DNA of 64,000 bases from Shewanella sp. TC10 (GTDB taxonomy: Bacteria; Pseudomonadota; Gammaproteobacteria; Enterobacterales; Shewanellaceae): contig NZ_VKHR01000002.1 in the NCBI RefSeq assembly GCF_009663145.1, forward strand, positions 69,705 to 133,704, read 5' to 3'. The notes beneath the pieces were generated by a model, which was not told the DNA's origin, did not search any database, and worked only from the letters and a program-made list of their open reading frames with translations. Position 1 is the first letter of the stretch, and each line of letters opens with the position of its first letter. Position numbers and translations under genes: made by a program. Positions 6,690 to 15,746 of this stretch are shown piece by piece.

Positions 6690-9484
6690 TAGATTGCCGT
6701 CCTTATTGCCGCTGGCGTTACAGGTAACTGTGTAAAACGATGTTGAGTTGCCATCGCTAATGCGTTGAGAATAGCTGGAGGAATTGGACACATTACCGCC
6801 TCTGCAATTCCCCGCGCTGTCGCTTCATTATCGGCAGGAGGCATAACCAGCAACTGTTGATTTAAAGGTACATTGCCCATTTTCATTAGTTTATATTTAT
6901 CTAAATTCCAATTACCAGCACCTGGTCCTTCAGGGCTTAAAGGGCAGTCTTCAGACAGTACATAACCCATTGCCATTGCAACACCACCTTGAGATTGGCC
7001 ACTCACCAATTGCGGGCAATGTTGCACACCAGCACTTAACGCTGTAATACAATCTTCAACAACAACATAACCAGTGCTAGGATCGACAGATACCGCAATT
7101 AATGCCCCACTAGGTGCGTAAGTGCTACGCCCATAACGTGAATTAACCTTTGGTAGTGTCGTCATATTAGTTCGAGTGACAGTCTGTAAAGCATTAGGCG
7201 AGGTGCCAAGGGCAATATAGTCCAAAGGCAGAGTGATTGGGTTTTGGCTTGATGAAGAAAAGCTAAAGTCAGCATTGACGAACTCGCCAACAAAGCTGGC
7301 ATGAACGGCAGCACTATTGGGTAGTTGTTGACTAAAAATCACTTCAACAATCTGGTTCCATTCAATAGCGGGAAACCCTTCAAGGCTGATACTTCCTTGG
7401 GAGAAAGCTAACAGTTTATAGTCCACTTGTGTTTGCCAAAGCTGCTGTAAGGCAGGGATAACAGAGCTTAGCAGTAGACTTAGCCCCGCATATGATACGG
7501 CATGATATTGGTAAAAAGCCCCAAGACAAGCACTTGATGAACCCGATAACTGTGCCACTTGTTTCGCAGGTTCATCTTGAACATCTGATGGTTCGCAAGA
7601 AGGGTAAGCATCTATCTTAGTTAAGCCAAGATTATTAAAAAATCCAGCATCACCCATCATAATGTTACTGGCATTTTTCCCTAACCAAACTGACGGTGCT
7701 AAGCCAAGCGCCGTGGCTGCGCCATTGCCCATATCAATATAGGGAGTGCGAACAGTAATGCTGCCATCAGGGTTAATCATTACAGCGCCAAACATACCAT
7801 CACCACCGGTACCATACGCTTCGTTTGCTAACGCTAACCCCACACCATATTTAAGTCCTTGAGTGGCAAACTGTTGCTTTGTTGCCTCACGGTTAGTCCA
7901 CAATGGTTGAGCTTCTAGTGCATCAAGAATTTGGGGTAATTGCAAATCTTGCTGAATAGGTGCACCTGTTACCGTTGTGCTCTGATTATCGAGTAAGTTT
8001 AAACGACGGATAGTGAAAGGGTCTCGACCTGTATCTTCTGCCGCCTGATCCAATAAGGTTTCTAGAGCAATAAAGGCTTGTGGTCCACCAAATCCACGTT
8101 GCGACCCACCAATTAAATCAGGTGTATCTTGAGCTTCACCATAAGCGATGATTTGCGGGATATTATATGCATTACAGACACTTAGCGCTGCAAGTTCAGC
8201 GACATAAGGGCTTAAGTTTTTTCTTCCTCCCCCATTTAATGTAAAACTGGCAGTAACAGCCTGAATAAGACCATTGTCATCAATACATAAGTTTTCTGTA
8301 AATTCAGTATGATGACGTTTTAATCCTACTTGAAATTGCTCAAATCTGTCTTGTGCCCAGCGCAGTGGATATCCATTAGCATAGGGTGCTGCCATGGCTA
8401 AATACATGGTAAAGTAAGAGCTATCACGCCCACCAAATCCTCCTCCTGGATAGCAAGCAATCAAATCTACTTCACTGACATTATAAGTACATTTAGCATT
8501 ACGGAAAATTTCTGCTGCTCCAGATATATCTCCTGTGGGTGATTGAGTACCGAGTAATAAGTGCAGACGAGACGATTGCTTATCATACCAAGCTAAGCCA
8601 GCCTCAGGCTCCATGAACATAGGATCCATAACTTGAGTGACATAATTCGCTGAATATTGCTGCCAGACTCCAGAAGCAGTGTTTACCTCAATGGCAGAAT
8701 TAATGTTGCTCTTTACTAAAGGACTGTGACTTTTATAGTAAGCAGGCTCATCATGTACCACATTGAAGGGATTATTATTCAATGAGCCTTTTACATATTC
8801 GTAAGAGTTACCATAAATACTCGGCTTAAGTGGAGTAACCGTATCACCATAAATAACAGTATCTTGGTTAAATTGCAGGATTTTTTTAGCACGGCGATAA
8901 ACATCAAAATTTGCAAAAATGAGCAAAGCTACAGGCTGGCCGTAATAATCAGCAACATGCCTGCTCTTACTCTTACTCTTACTCTTACTCTTACTCTTAC
9001 TCTTACTCTTAATCTTGTCCCTATTCTTGGCACACACAAAAAATGGCTTTTTCATATCACAGCTAATATCCACTTTATCTTCAACCAGTTTTTGCGCATC
9101 AATAATGGTAATGGGTTGTAATTCGGCTGGGAGCATTGAAAGTTGATAATCCATTACAATCGTATTAATCCGATTGGTTCTTAGGGCATACATTACCCTT
9201 TCTTCAGCTTGATATGGCCAGCCATATTCCGCTAAATCGCGAGCACGAAAATCACGGGCATATATTTTTTGCCCCATGACTTTTGGCTTACCATCGATAC
9301 GCCACTGGGCAACACCGGGCTCAGGTGCCCATGCCGGCTCAGGGGCAGTATCGGTTAAAGGTGGGGATTCTGCAGCAAGCAAAGAAATGGGTAGGCTAGA
9401 GATACTAAAACTAATGGCTGCACCACCAGCAATTGTTTTGATAAAACTTCGGCGACTAATAGGGTACTGATTAACTGTATTCAT
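6689..9484 (-). CDS. Tat-exported xanthine dehydrogenase-family molybdenum hydroxylase large subunit
   Basis: 931 residues with a twin-arginine signal (RRSFIK, residues 11-16) and hydrophobic region, so it is exported folded with its cofactor. The molybdopterin-domain motifs GGGFGGRD (about 346-353) and RGFGGPQ (463-469) and a C-terminal GIAEAVMCPIPPAI, where the Glu near 896 matches the catalytic Glu of the family, are all present. The family hydroxylates aldehydes or N-heterocycles (aldehyde oxidase, isoquinoline 1-oxidoreductase, xanthine dehydrogenase); the substrate is not evident. At 931 residues it is longer than IorB-type subunits (about 750). Residues 159-174 are eight Lys-Ser pairs encoded by a perfect hexanucleotide repeat. 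It is the first gene of a coupled operon with the 2Fe-2S and cytochrome genes. No XdhC/MocA-like maturation gene is nearby. Confidence 0.9.
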   Translation of the reverse strand: MNTVNQYPISRRSFIKTIAGGAAISFSISSLPISLLAAESPPLTDTAPEPAWAPEPGVAQWRIDGKPKVMGQKIYARDFRARDLAEYGWPYQAEERVMYALRTNRINTIVMDYQLSMLPAELQPITIIDAQKLVEDKVDISCDMKKPFFVCAKNRDKIKSKSKSKSKSKSKSKSRHVADYYGQPVALLIFANFDVYRRAKKILQFNQDTVIYGDTVTPLKPSIYGNSYEYVKGSLNNNPFNVVHDEPAYYKSHSPLVKSNINSAIEVNTASGVWQQYSANYVTQVMDPMFMEPEAGLAWYDKQSSRLHLLLGTQSPTGDISGAAEIFRNAKCTYNVSEVDLIACYPGGGFGGRDSSYFTMYLAMAAPYANGYPLRWAQDRFEQFQVGLKRHHTEFTENLCIDDNGLIQAVTASFTLNGGGRKNLSPYVAELAALSVCNAYNIPQIIAYGEAQDTPDLIGGSQRGFGGPQAFIALETLLDQAAEDTGRDPFTIRRLNLLDNQSTTVTGAPIQQDLQLPQILDALEAQPLWTNREATKQQFATQGLKYGVGLALANEAYGTGGDGMFGAVMINPDGSITVRTPYIDMGNGAATALGLAPSVWLGKNASNIMMGDAGFFNNLGLTKIDAYPSCEPSDVQDEPAKQVAQLSGSSSACLGAFYQYHAVSYAGLSLLLSSVIPALQQLWQTQVDYKLLAFSQGSISLEGFPAIEWNQIVEVIFSQQLPNSAAVHASFVGEFVNADFSFSSSSQNPITLPLDYIALGTSPNALQTVTRTNMTTLPKVNSRYGRSTYAPSGALIAVSVDPSTGYVVVEDCITALSAGVQHCPQLVSGQSQGGVAMAMGYVLSEDCPLSPEGPGAGNWNLDKYKLMKMGNVPLNQQLLVMPPADNEATARGIAEAVMCPIPPAILNALAMATQHRFTQLPVTPAAIRTAI
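8964..9011 (-). repeat. 8-copy hexanucleotide repeat inside the Mo-hydroxylase gene
   Basis: Eight perfect copies of CTCTTA on the plus strand, encoding (Lys-Ser)8 at residues 159-174 of the large subunit. Because the unit is 6 bp, slippage would add or remove KS pairs without a frameshift. Confidence 0.98.
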
Positions 9485-9652
9485 CCATGATTTCCTGCAT
9501 CCTGTGTTGCTTACAATTTAAGCAGGCAATAGGTAGTTCATCAATGTCTTAAGTAAATAAAAATCCTTTAGTACTATGACAATATGAATATGTCTTCTTA
9601 AGGCAACGCATTTGTCACGATAAAAAATCCATTTGCATTATTTTCTCCCATA

Positions 9653-9678
9653 AAAAAACCAGTCAGAGACTGGCTTTT
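9653..9678 (-). terminator. terminator after yecH-like gene
   Basis: Stem AAAACCAGTC / GACTGGCTTTT with a 3-nt loop, T-run on the minus strand; about 30 bp after the stop codon at 9708. Confidence 0.85.
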
Positions 9679-9707
9679 ATGAATAATCAAAACTGAATTT
9701 TTCTGAT

Positions 9708-9983
9708 TTAATCGTGCGCGTGAGCTTCTTCACCATGCTCTTTACCCGCACAATGACCACATTGATTAATTTCAAAACCAGCTTCTGTTTCAGTTAAACG
9801 CCCATTGCTGATGAATAAGTCAACTAGCTGTGCTCCAGTCATATCGCTAGCACGGCAGGTATGAAACTGAGCATTTTCGCCAAACTCTTGCGCCATAAGA
9901 GCAAGCCATTGTTGATGTGGCTGTGGCGTATTCTGCGCTTTCATCAACTTAATAACATTACGACCATGAATTGAGTCAGACAT
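9708..9983 (-). CDS. yecH: YecH family small metal-binding protein
   Basis: 91 residues. The N-terminus SIHGRNVIKLM, the central FGENAQFHTCRASDMTGAQLVDLFISNGRL and the C-terminal CGHCAGKEHGEEAHAHD match the YecH/DUF2492 pattern: a short cytoplasmic protein with one central Cys and a terminal CxxC plus His cluster, presumed to bind a metal. The physiological role is not established. It stands alone with its own terminator and is divergent from the DUF2956 gene. The Cys/His-rich tail, with HGEEAHAHD at the extreme C-terminus, is longer in His than I recall for enteric homologues. Confidence 0.85.
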   Translation of the reverse strand: MSDSIHGRNVIKLMKAQNTPQPHQQWLALMAQEFGENAQFHTCRASDMTGAQLVDLFISNGRLTETEAGFEINQCGHCAGKEHGEEAHAHD

Positions 9984-10141
9984 TTAACGATTCCTTATAT
10001 TGAAAAAACCATTTTACGACAAAGCGCACATCCACTCATTGCGATAGCTCATGGTTTAACAATAATTAATCTACAATTTAAGTTCCCACTCAAGATTCGG
10101 TATAGTGTCTTTAAGATTTCAACAGCGTATTTGTAGGCATA

Positions 10142-10477
10142 ATGGCGAAGCAGATTTCTCAAGAAACCCAAAACGAAGCAATGAAACTGGCGAAAGCCAC
10201 TCAAAAACCATCGCAAACCAAAGAGCAAACTAAGCTAATTGCTCAAGGTATTGAAAAAGGCATTGCGGAGTATAAAAAGCAGCAAAAGGCAAAAGCCCGC
10301 AGCAGAGATAAACAACGTAAGCAAGACTTAAAAGCTAAATCACGCCAAGAAACGAGTGAAATAGAATTTATCGCTGAAGCACCAACCTCTTCGCCTAAGT
10401 TCCCTTGGATATTACTGGTAGCCAGCTGGGTTGGATTTTTAATCTACGCCTTGTTAAATGGCAACTTAAACTTGTAA
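10142..10477 (+). CDS. DUF2956 family single-pass membrane protein
   Basis: 111 residues. The start MAKQISQETQNEAMKLAKATQKPSQTKEQTKLIAQGIEKGI and the very basic, Lys/Gln/Arg-rich helix that follows are typical of DUF2956 proteins of Shewanella and Vibrio. A single transmembrane helix (FPWILLVASWVGFLIYALL) lies at the C-terminus, giving a tail-anchored layout with the charged coiled region in the cytoplasm. Function is unknown. The gene is convergent with hcr and shares its terminator. Confidence 0.85.
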   Translation: MAKQISQETQNEAMKLAKATQKPSQTKEQTKLIAQGIEKGIAEYKKQQKAKARSRDKQRKQDLKAKSRQETSEIEFIAEAPTSSPKFPWILLVASWVGFLIYALLNGNLNL

Positions 10478-10512
10478 ACTCACTCTCAAAAAATAAAAAG
10501 TGACTCCCATTA

Positions 10513-10548
10513 AAACAAAAGTCAGCATTTGCTGACTTTTTTGTTTTA
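10513..10548. terminator. bidirectional terminator between the DUF2956 gene and hcr
   Basis: Stem AAAAGTCAGCA / TGCTGACTTTT with a short loop, flanked by an A-rich run and a T-run (TTTTTTGTTTT) on the plus strand and AAAACAAAA on the other side. Confidence 0.85.
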
Positions 10549-10567
10549 ATTACTAGTTAATCATAAG

Positions 10568-11857
10568 CTACATTGTTAACGTCACATCTGAAGTGATTTT
10601 AGTTGAGCAAGCCAATACATAACCTGCAGCTATTTCATCTTCAGTCAGTGTCATTGTACTACTTGACTCCGTCGTCCCTGATGTGACTTGGCATTTACAT
10701 GCGCCACACACACCGCTTCGACAAGCTGCAATAATTGGCAATCCTTCAGACTCTATGCCATCCAATAACGTTTGCTCAGTAGATAGTGAAATGGATTTAT
10801 CTGCTATTTTCAGCATGAATTGACGACGGTCATCACTACTTGAATCACTAACAAGCTTGTCTGACTTTATCGCCCCGGTGAAGCTCTCTTGATGGAAGTT
10901 TTCCATTTCAAATCCACTAGCTTCAATCAATGACTTAACCGCAACCATATAAGGTTCAGGGCCACAAACAAACACAGTACGCTCCATAAAATCAGGAACA
11001 AGTTTATCGATATCTAAACGCCCTAAAATACGACTATCATTCGCCGTATGGTTAACACCTTCAACAAGCTCAGGAGCAACTTCAAGTAAGTAATGTAAAT
11101 TGAATTTAGCACTACGATGCGCCATAGAGCTCAAACCATCTGCAAAAATAATATCGTCCTGACTACGTGCACTGTGTACAAAAGCAATATCGCTACCGAC
11201 TCTGGCATCTAACAACCAGCGAGACATAGAGTACATTGGGGTAATGCCACTGCCAGCACTTAAAAATAAATACTTTTCCGCCGGAATATCTACAAGATTA
11301 AACGTCCCATCTGGCCCCATAATAGTGACCACATCTCCCTCGTTGACATTATCTGCCACAAAGTTTGATACCTTGCCACCCGCAATCCGCTTGACCGTCA
11401 CTACGATTGAGTAAGGACGAGAAGGTGAAGAAGACATGGTGTAACTGCGATAAACCATCTCACCATCAATCTCGAGCTTAAAGGTAATAAATTGACCGGG
11501 TTTATAGTTAAATTTAACCGGTGTTAGTCCTTGAAAACGAAAACTGACCACATCATGAGTTTCATTCCACTTCTCAACACAGCGAAGCTTAATATCACCA
11601 CGCTGCCAATCATCTGCACTTAACAGTGAAGCATCATCATTCAATGTTGTAGCCTTTACTTGAGTAGTTTTAGCTTGAGTAACGTTAACTTCAGCTTCAA
11701 CTTTGACTTTAGCTTCTGCAGCCTGCTTAGCAGTGCTTGCCAACGCACTCGACATTGAGAAACCAGCAGTAGGCTGCTTCTGTGCTGCTTTGTCGTCATC
11801 TTTAGTTGACTGCACTGCTGACAACGCAGCTGAAAATGAAAATCCTGATGAGCTCAT
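10568..11857 (-). CDS. hcr: NADH oxidoreductase Hcr, hybrid-cluster protein reductase
   Basis: 429 residues from the ATG at 11857 (AGGTG site 6 bp upstream); an 18-codon longer reading lacks a ribosome site. Domains: a Ser/Ala-rich N-terminal extension of about 90 residues; FAD domain with YRSYTMSSSP; NAD domain with LSAGSGITPMYSM and VFVCGPEPYM; C-terminal [2Fe-2S] ferredoxin domain with CRSGVCGACKCQV and a later Cys (LACS). It passes electrons from NADH to Hcp, whose gene is immediately upstream in the same direction (about 100 bp apart). E. coli Hcr is about 322 residues, so the N-terminal extension is extra; it contains two similar copies of a GFSxSxAL motif. Assignment is firm. Confidence 0.93.
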   Translation of the reverse strand: MSSSGFSFSAALSAVQSTKDDDKAAQKQPTAGFSMSSALASTAKQAAEAKVKVEAEVNVTQAKTTQVKATTLNDDASLLSADDWQRGDIKLRCVEKWNETHDVVSFRFQGLTPVKFNYKPGQFITFKLEIDGEMVYRSYTMSSSPSRPYSIVVTVKRIAGGKVSNFVADNVNEGDVVTIMGPDGTFNLVDIPAEKYLFLSAGSGITPMYSMSRWLLDARVGSDIAFVHSARSQDDIIFADGLSSMAHRSAKFNLHYLLEVAPELVEGVNHTANDSRILGRLDIDKLVPDFMERTVFVCGPEPYMVAVKSLIEASGFEMENFHQESFTGAIKSDKLVSDSSSDDRRQFMLKIADKSISLSTEQTLLDGIESEGLPIIAACRSGVCGACKCQVTSGTTESSSTMTLTEDEIAAGYVLACSTKITSDVTLTM

Positions 11858-11958
11858 AGGGCACCTGTTACTGGGAAATGATGGAAGTAGAAACGGTAAA
11901 ATAACAGTCATAAAAATGGTGATATAAGCCTATTACTTATATCACCATTAGCAGCGTA

Positions 11959-13617
11959 TTAAGCCGCTTTGATCATCGCTTTAAGATCAGATTCAACATC
12001 TGTGGTGTTACGTAAACCGAATTGGTCTTCTAACACTTTAGCGAGATTTTCAGTTAAGAACGCAGGCGGTGTAGGACCTGTACGGATATTTTTCACACCA
12101 AGTGAAAGTAACGTCAGTAGTACCACAATCGCTTTTTGCTCAAACCAAGATAAAACAAGGCTTAACGGTAGCTCATTGATGTCACACTCAAAGATATCTT
12201 TCAGTGCTAACGCTAATTGAATCGCAGAATATGCATCATTACATTGGCCCACATCTAACAAACGAGGAATACCATTGATATCGCCAAACTCAAGTTTGTT
12301 GAATTTGTATTTGCCGCAACCTAAGGTCAAGATAATAGTGTCATCAGGCACTGATTTAGCTAAGTCAGTAAAGTAGCTACGTTCAGATTTATCACCGTCA
12401 CAACCACCAATTAAGAAGAAGTGCTTAATTGAACCATTCTTCACATTTTCAACCACTGTTGGTGCGGCTTCCATTAAGGCATTACGGGCAAAACCAATGG
12501 TGATCTTGTGCGGAATTTCGTCGTAAGTGAAACCTTCGAGCTCAAGCGCTTTTTCAATCACTTCACTGAAGTCTTCGCCTTCAACGTGAGTGACACCAGG
12601 CCAACCGACGATACTGCGTGTGAAAATACGATCTGAATATTCACCCACATTTGGGTCGATAATACAGTTAGATGTCATCACAACTGCGCCAGGGAAAGTG
12701 CCGAATTCACGTTGCTGATTCTGCCATGCACTACCGTAGTTACCCACAAGGTGCGGGTACTTTTTAAATTCTGGATAAGCTAATGCAGGTAGCATTTCGC
12801 CATGGGTAAATACGTTAATGCCCTTACCTTCAGTCTGTTGCAAGATAAGCTCAAGATCTTTCATGTCATGACCAGACACTAAAATCGCTTTACCTTTAAC
12901 TGACTTGGTGTTCACTTCAGTCGGCTCAGGATGACCAAATGCACTGGTTTCACCAGCATCAAGCATCGCCATTACGCGGTAGTTAAGTTGACCAATTTCC
13001 ATTGCGGTGCCAAATAATTTATCACCATCAACTGAATCTTCACCCAGGAAAGACATGATTTGATGGAACTCACCAGCAACATCAGCATCCGTTTGATCTA
13101 ACACTCGCGCATGCTCCATATAAGCTGCTACGCCTTTAAGACCATATAAACAAAGTAAACGAAGACCAAGAATGTCTTCATGCACATCACCACGATTTGG
13201 TAATGCCATTGGCGCTTGATCTAACATTTCAGGTTTTGATGCAGCAAGGTTCAGTTCGCCTTGGGCAATAACGGCTTCAGGCTCTACGCCTTTGTCTGCA
13301 CACGCTTGCTCGTAAGCCGCTTTTAATTCGTTACGGTAATCTTGTGCCTGATAGGCATAATCCATTAAACGTTCATCATCGAAGTTCACGTTAGTTAACG
13401 TGGCGAAGAAAGCTTTTGGCACAAAAGTATCAATTTCAGCATTAATAATATCGAACTCACGCGCTTTAACTGCATATGCAGATACGCCTTGCAGCATATA
13501 AATAAGTAGATCTTGTAGGTCTGAAGTCGATGCTAGCTTGCCACACATGCCTTGTGAATAACTACAACCGTTTCCTGCTGGGGTTCTTACTGTTTGCTCA
13601 CATTGAATACAAAACAT
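11959..13617 (-). CDS. hcp: hydroxylamine reductase / hybrid-cluster protein Hcp
   Basis: 552 residues. The N-terminal cysteines C3, C6, C18 and C25 (spacing CX2C-X11-CX6C) mark a class II Hcp, the type found in facultative anaerobes and paired with Hcr. Further hybrid-cluster ligand regions are visible, including [26 protein letters not shown] and LGCGKYKFN. Hcp is a cytoplasmic enzyme reported to reduce nitric oxide or hydroxylamine under anaerobic nitrosative stress. It is followed by hcr, forming a two-gene operon; a palindrome lies about 170 bp upstream. Start is the ATG at 13617 giving the invariant MFCIQCEQT. Confidence 0.97.
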   Translation of the reverse strand: MFCIQCEQTVRTPAGNGCSYSQGMCGKLASTSDLQDLLIYMLQGVSAYAVKAREFDIINAEIDTFVPKAFFATLTNVNFDDERLMDYAYQAQDYRNELKAAYEQACADKGVEPEAVIAQGELNLAASKPEMLDQAPMALPNRGDVHEDILGLRLLCLYGLKGVAAYMEHARVLDQTDADVAGEFHQIMSFLGEDSVDGDKLFGTAMEIGQLNYRVMAMLDAGETSAFGHPEPTEVNTKSVKGKAILVSGHDMKDLELILQQTEGKGINVFTHGEMLPALAYPEFKKYPHLVGNYGSAWQNQQREFGTFPGAVVMTSNCIIDPNVGEYSDRIFTRSIVGWPGVTHVEGEDFSEVIEKALELEGFTYDEIPHKITIGFARNALMEAAPTVVENVKNGSIKHFFLIGGCDGDKSERSYFTDLAKSVPDDTIILTLGCGKYKFNKLEFGDINGIPRLLDVGQCNDAYSAIQLALALKDIFECDINELPLSLVLSWFEQKAIVVLLTLLSLGVKNIRTGPTPPAFLTENLAKVLEDQFGLRNTTDVESDLKAMIKAA

Positions 13618-13786
13618 TGCCTATCTCCTGATGATGAACTTTAATCATGCATATAACTTACATGTTTAAGGTCAGTTTACGCTCATCACCAAAAAGCTAA
13701 ACCGCTTTTTACGATCTTTATCTGATAATTAGAAGCAGATCACTTTCAGCAAATGCTAATGTAATAAGGTTTTTTAATAAAATGAT

Positions 13787-13800
13787 GCTTATTCATAAGC
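13787..13800. promoter_or_regulatory. small palindrome upstream of hcp, candidate operator
   Basis: GCTTAT-TC-ATAAGC, a perfect 6-bp inverted repeat about 170 bp upstream of the hcp start. hcp genes are commonly controlled by FNR, NsrR or NarP; this site is not a clear match to any of their consensus sequences. Confidence 0.25.
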
Positions 13801-13846
13801 TTAAATAATAACCACTTTATTAAAATGGTTAATCACAAAATGCCAC

Positions 13847-13876
13847 AAAAAAGCCAACCCTAAGGTTGGCTTAAAA
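13847..13876 (-). terminator. terminator after the FG-GAP repeat gene
   Basis: Stem AAGCCAACC / GGTTGGCTT with a 3-nt loop, followed on the minus strand by TTTTTT. About 20 bp after the stop at 13893. Confidence 0.85.
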
Positions 13877-13892
13877 GATTAACACCACGCAG

Positions 13893-15476
13893 CTAATTAG
13901 CGATTAATACACTAAAACGACGTTGTAGGCTTTCAGGATCTTGTCTACCAAACTTAAGCAATAAATCATCTTTGCCATCTGTATTAATGTCTATTGCTGA
14001 CAGCATTGCGCCTTCTACTGGAATTGTCATTTGCCAATCCTCTGCGCGCTTTTTAAAAGGCACAGTACCCGCTTGACCGTAATATATATTCAGCTCTTCA
14101 TTATCATCGGATAACAGTAACTCTTTAAAACCGTCGCCATTTATGTCGGCTAAAGCCACCACAGGCTCGCCACTTTGACCAGATGTTAAACTAAAGCTGA
14201 GTTCCACTTCTTTGCTCACATTAGCTTTGTCAGCAAATACACTGGCGTCATTCATTTTAAAAACATGCACGTCTTGATCAATACTGCCAGAAAGTAACGC
14301 ACTGACAATTTGAGTCACTCCAATATCAAATCCAGCCACAATCACTTCATCGACATTATCATTATCAAGATCTTCAAAGCGCAGCCCAGTTAAGGTGCCA
14401 TCTGCTTTAATGATGGTGTTGGCTTCACGGGGAAAAGCTAATTTACCATTGTTGTTAATACCTAAGTAAATTTCATAATCATTCACTCTATCGAGTACCC
14501 CTGAACTTTTGGTGTACCTCACCACAAGGTCGCTAATGTCATCGCCATTCACATCGCCAATGCGCTCTACTTTTCGATACAACAAATCACTTTGATCTAA
14601 GTTTTCGCCATAGGCATCACGCTTGTTCCACCAGTCCACGCCACTTATCGGCTGGCTCACTGAAATAAACTCAGCAATCGACGAAAACTGACCATCTTCA
14701 AGCTGATGGTAAACTTCTAATGATCCCTCACCTACTTTGATAATATCGTCGCGGTTATCAAAGTTCATATCACTATGATAAAGCTTGGCATGGCTGTATT
14801 CTGCGCCGTTATTTTTAAGCTCTACGACAGGCAATAATGGTAACGATTGCTGAATGAATTCCCCATCAGCACTGCCTAAAAGCACCGTTGTTTCTCTAAA
14901 GTCACTGATCAAAATATCTGCAATATCATCATTGTTTATATCGACGACAAAATTGCCTCGAGAAATAAAGTCAGCTTGAGTCGTCACTGAAATAGACTGA
15001 ATGTCGGCCACTTTCTTTAGCATCCCTACTTGGTTAGGCATACTTTCAGATTGTACTTGCTGCTCACTGTCTTTGGAGGCTGAGTACTGCAGTAAAGAGT
15101 CAGCAGTGACAAAAAATAATTGCTGGGTTGCAGAGGTATTGGTTGATTCTAATTCGTTAATATCAAAACTATAAATATCTTTAGATAGCGATAATTTATC
15201 GAGTAGGACTAATTTTTCATTATCAAAGCCGTAAATAGCTAACCAACGATCATGGTTATCGTCAACGCCAACGGCAATTAACTCATGACCTTGTTGCTCA
15301 AGAATATTGGCACTGACAATCCCTTGAGTCAGCTCAAAATCAGCATCAATATGATGTGTGGTGAATTGCGGAGTAAATGAGGTTTCTGCAGCGCTGGCCT
15401 GAAAATTAACGGCCAATAAAAGCCCTGTGCAACTTGCTAAAAAAGTATTCAAACTGGCTCGATTAAATAAATTCAT
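13893..15476 (-). CDS. secreted FG-GAP/VCBS repeat protein
   Basis: 527 residues with a Sec signal peptide (about residues 1-29, ending FQASAAE). The rest contains at least six calcium-binding loops of the DxNxDxxxD type, including DINNDDIADILI, DMNFDNRDDIIK, DVNGDDISDLVV, DLDNDNVDEVIV, DINGDGFKELLL and DINTDGKDDLLL. These are the hallmark of FG-GAP/VCBS repeats that form an integrin-like beta-propeller. Such proteins are extracytoplasmic and often mediate binding to polymers or cell surfaces; nothing here tells the ligand. No enzymatic domain is seen. Monocistronic with its own terminator. Confidence 0.85.
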   Translation of the reverse strand: MNLFNRASLNTFLASCTGLLLAVNFQASAAETSFTPQFTTHHIDADFELTQGIVSANILEQQGHELIAVGVDDNHDRWLAIYGFDNEKLVLLDKLSLSKDIYSFDINELESTNTSATQQLFFVTADSLLQYSASKDSEQQVQSESMPNQVGMLKKVADIQSISVTTQADFISRGNFVVDINNDDIADILISDFRETTVLLGSADGEFIQQSLPLLPVVELKNNGAEYSHAKLYHSDMNFDNRDDIIKVGEGSLEVYHQLEDGQFSSIAEFISVSQPISGVDWWNKRDAYGENLDQSDLLYRKVERIGDVNGDDISDLVVRYTKSSGVLDRVNDYEIYLGINNNGKLAFPREANTIIKADGTLTGLRFEDLDNDNVDEVIVAGFDIGVTQIVSALLSGSIDQDVHVFKMNDASVFADKANVSKEVELSFSLTSGQSGEPVVALADINGDGFKELLLSDDNEELNIYYGQAGTVPFKKRAEDWQMTIPVEGAMLSAIDINTDGKDDLLLKFGRQDPESLQRRFSVLIAN

Positions 15477-15746
15477 CCTGAAATCGTATCCTTAGATTCT
15501 TATATTAGGTCAACATTATTGATTGCTTATGTAGTTAAGATAACGGGAATTGATGAAAGTTCACACGATATAATTGTTACGATTTAAGTATGTACAACTC
15601 TATATAAGAATATAAGTAGAATACCTTCCTTGTTAGCTAATCAATATTGTTGAAATTTATAGGCTAACTAAGGGTAAAAACTAGGATATGAGCTTGAACA
15701 TCTAATACGAGTCATGTTCTATCTGCTCATCAGAAGGATTTAATGG

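Noticed and set aside
8864..9121. Plus-strand 85-residue ORF with Thr-Leu repeats
   Set aside because: It is the antisense reading of the hexanucleotide repeat inside the Mo-hydroxylase gene; the other strand has a long, motif-rich frame.
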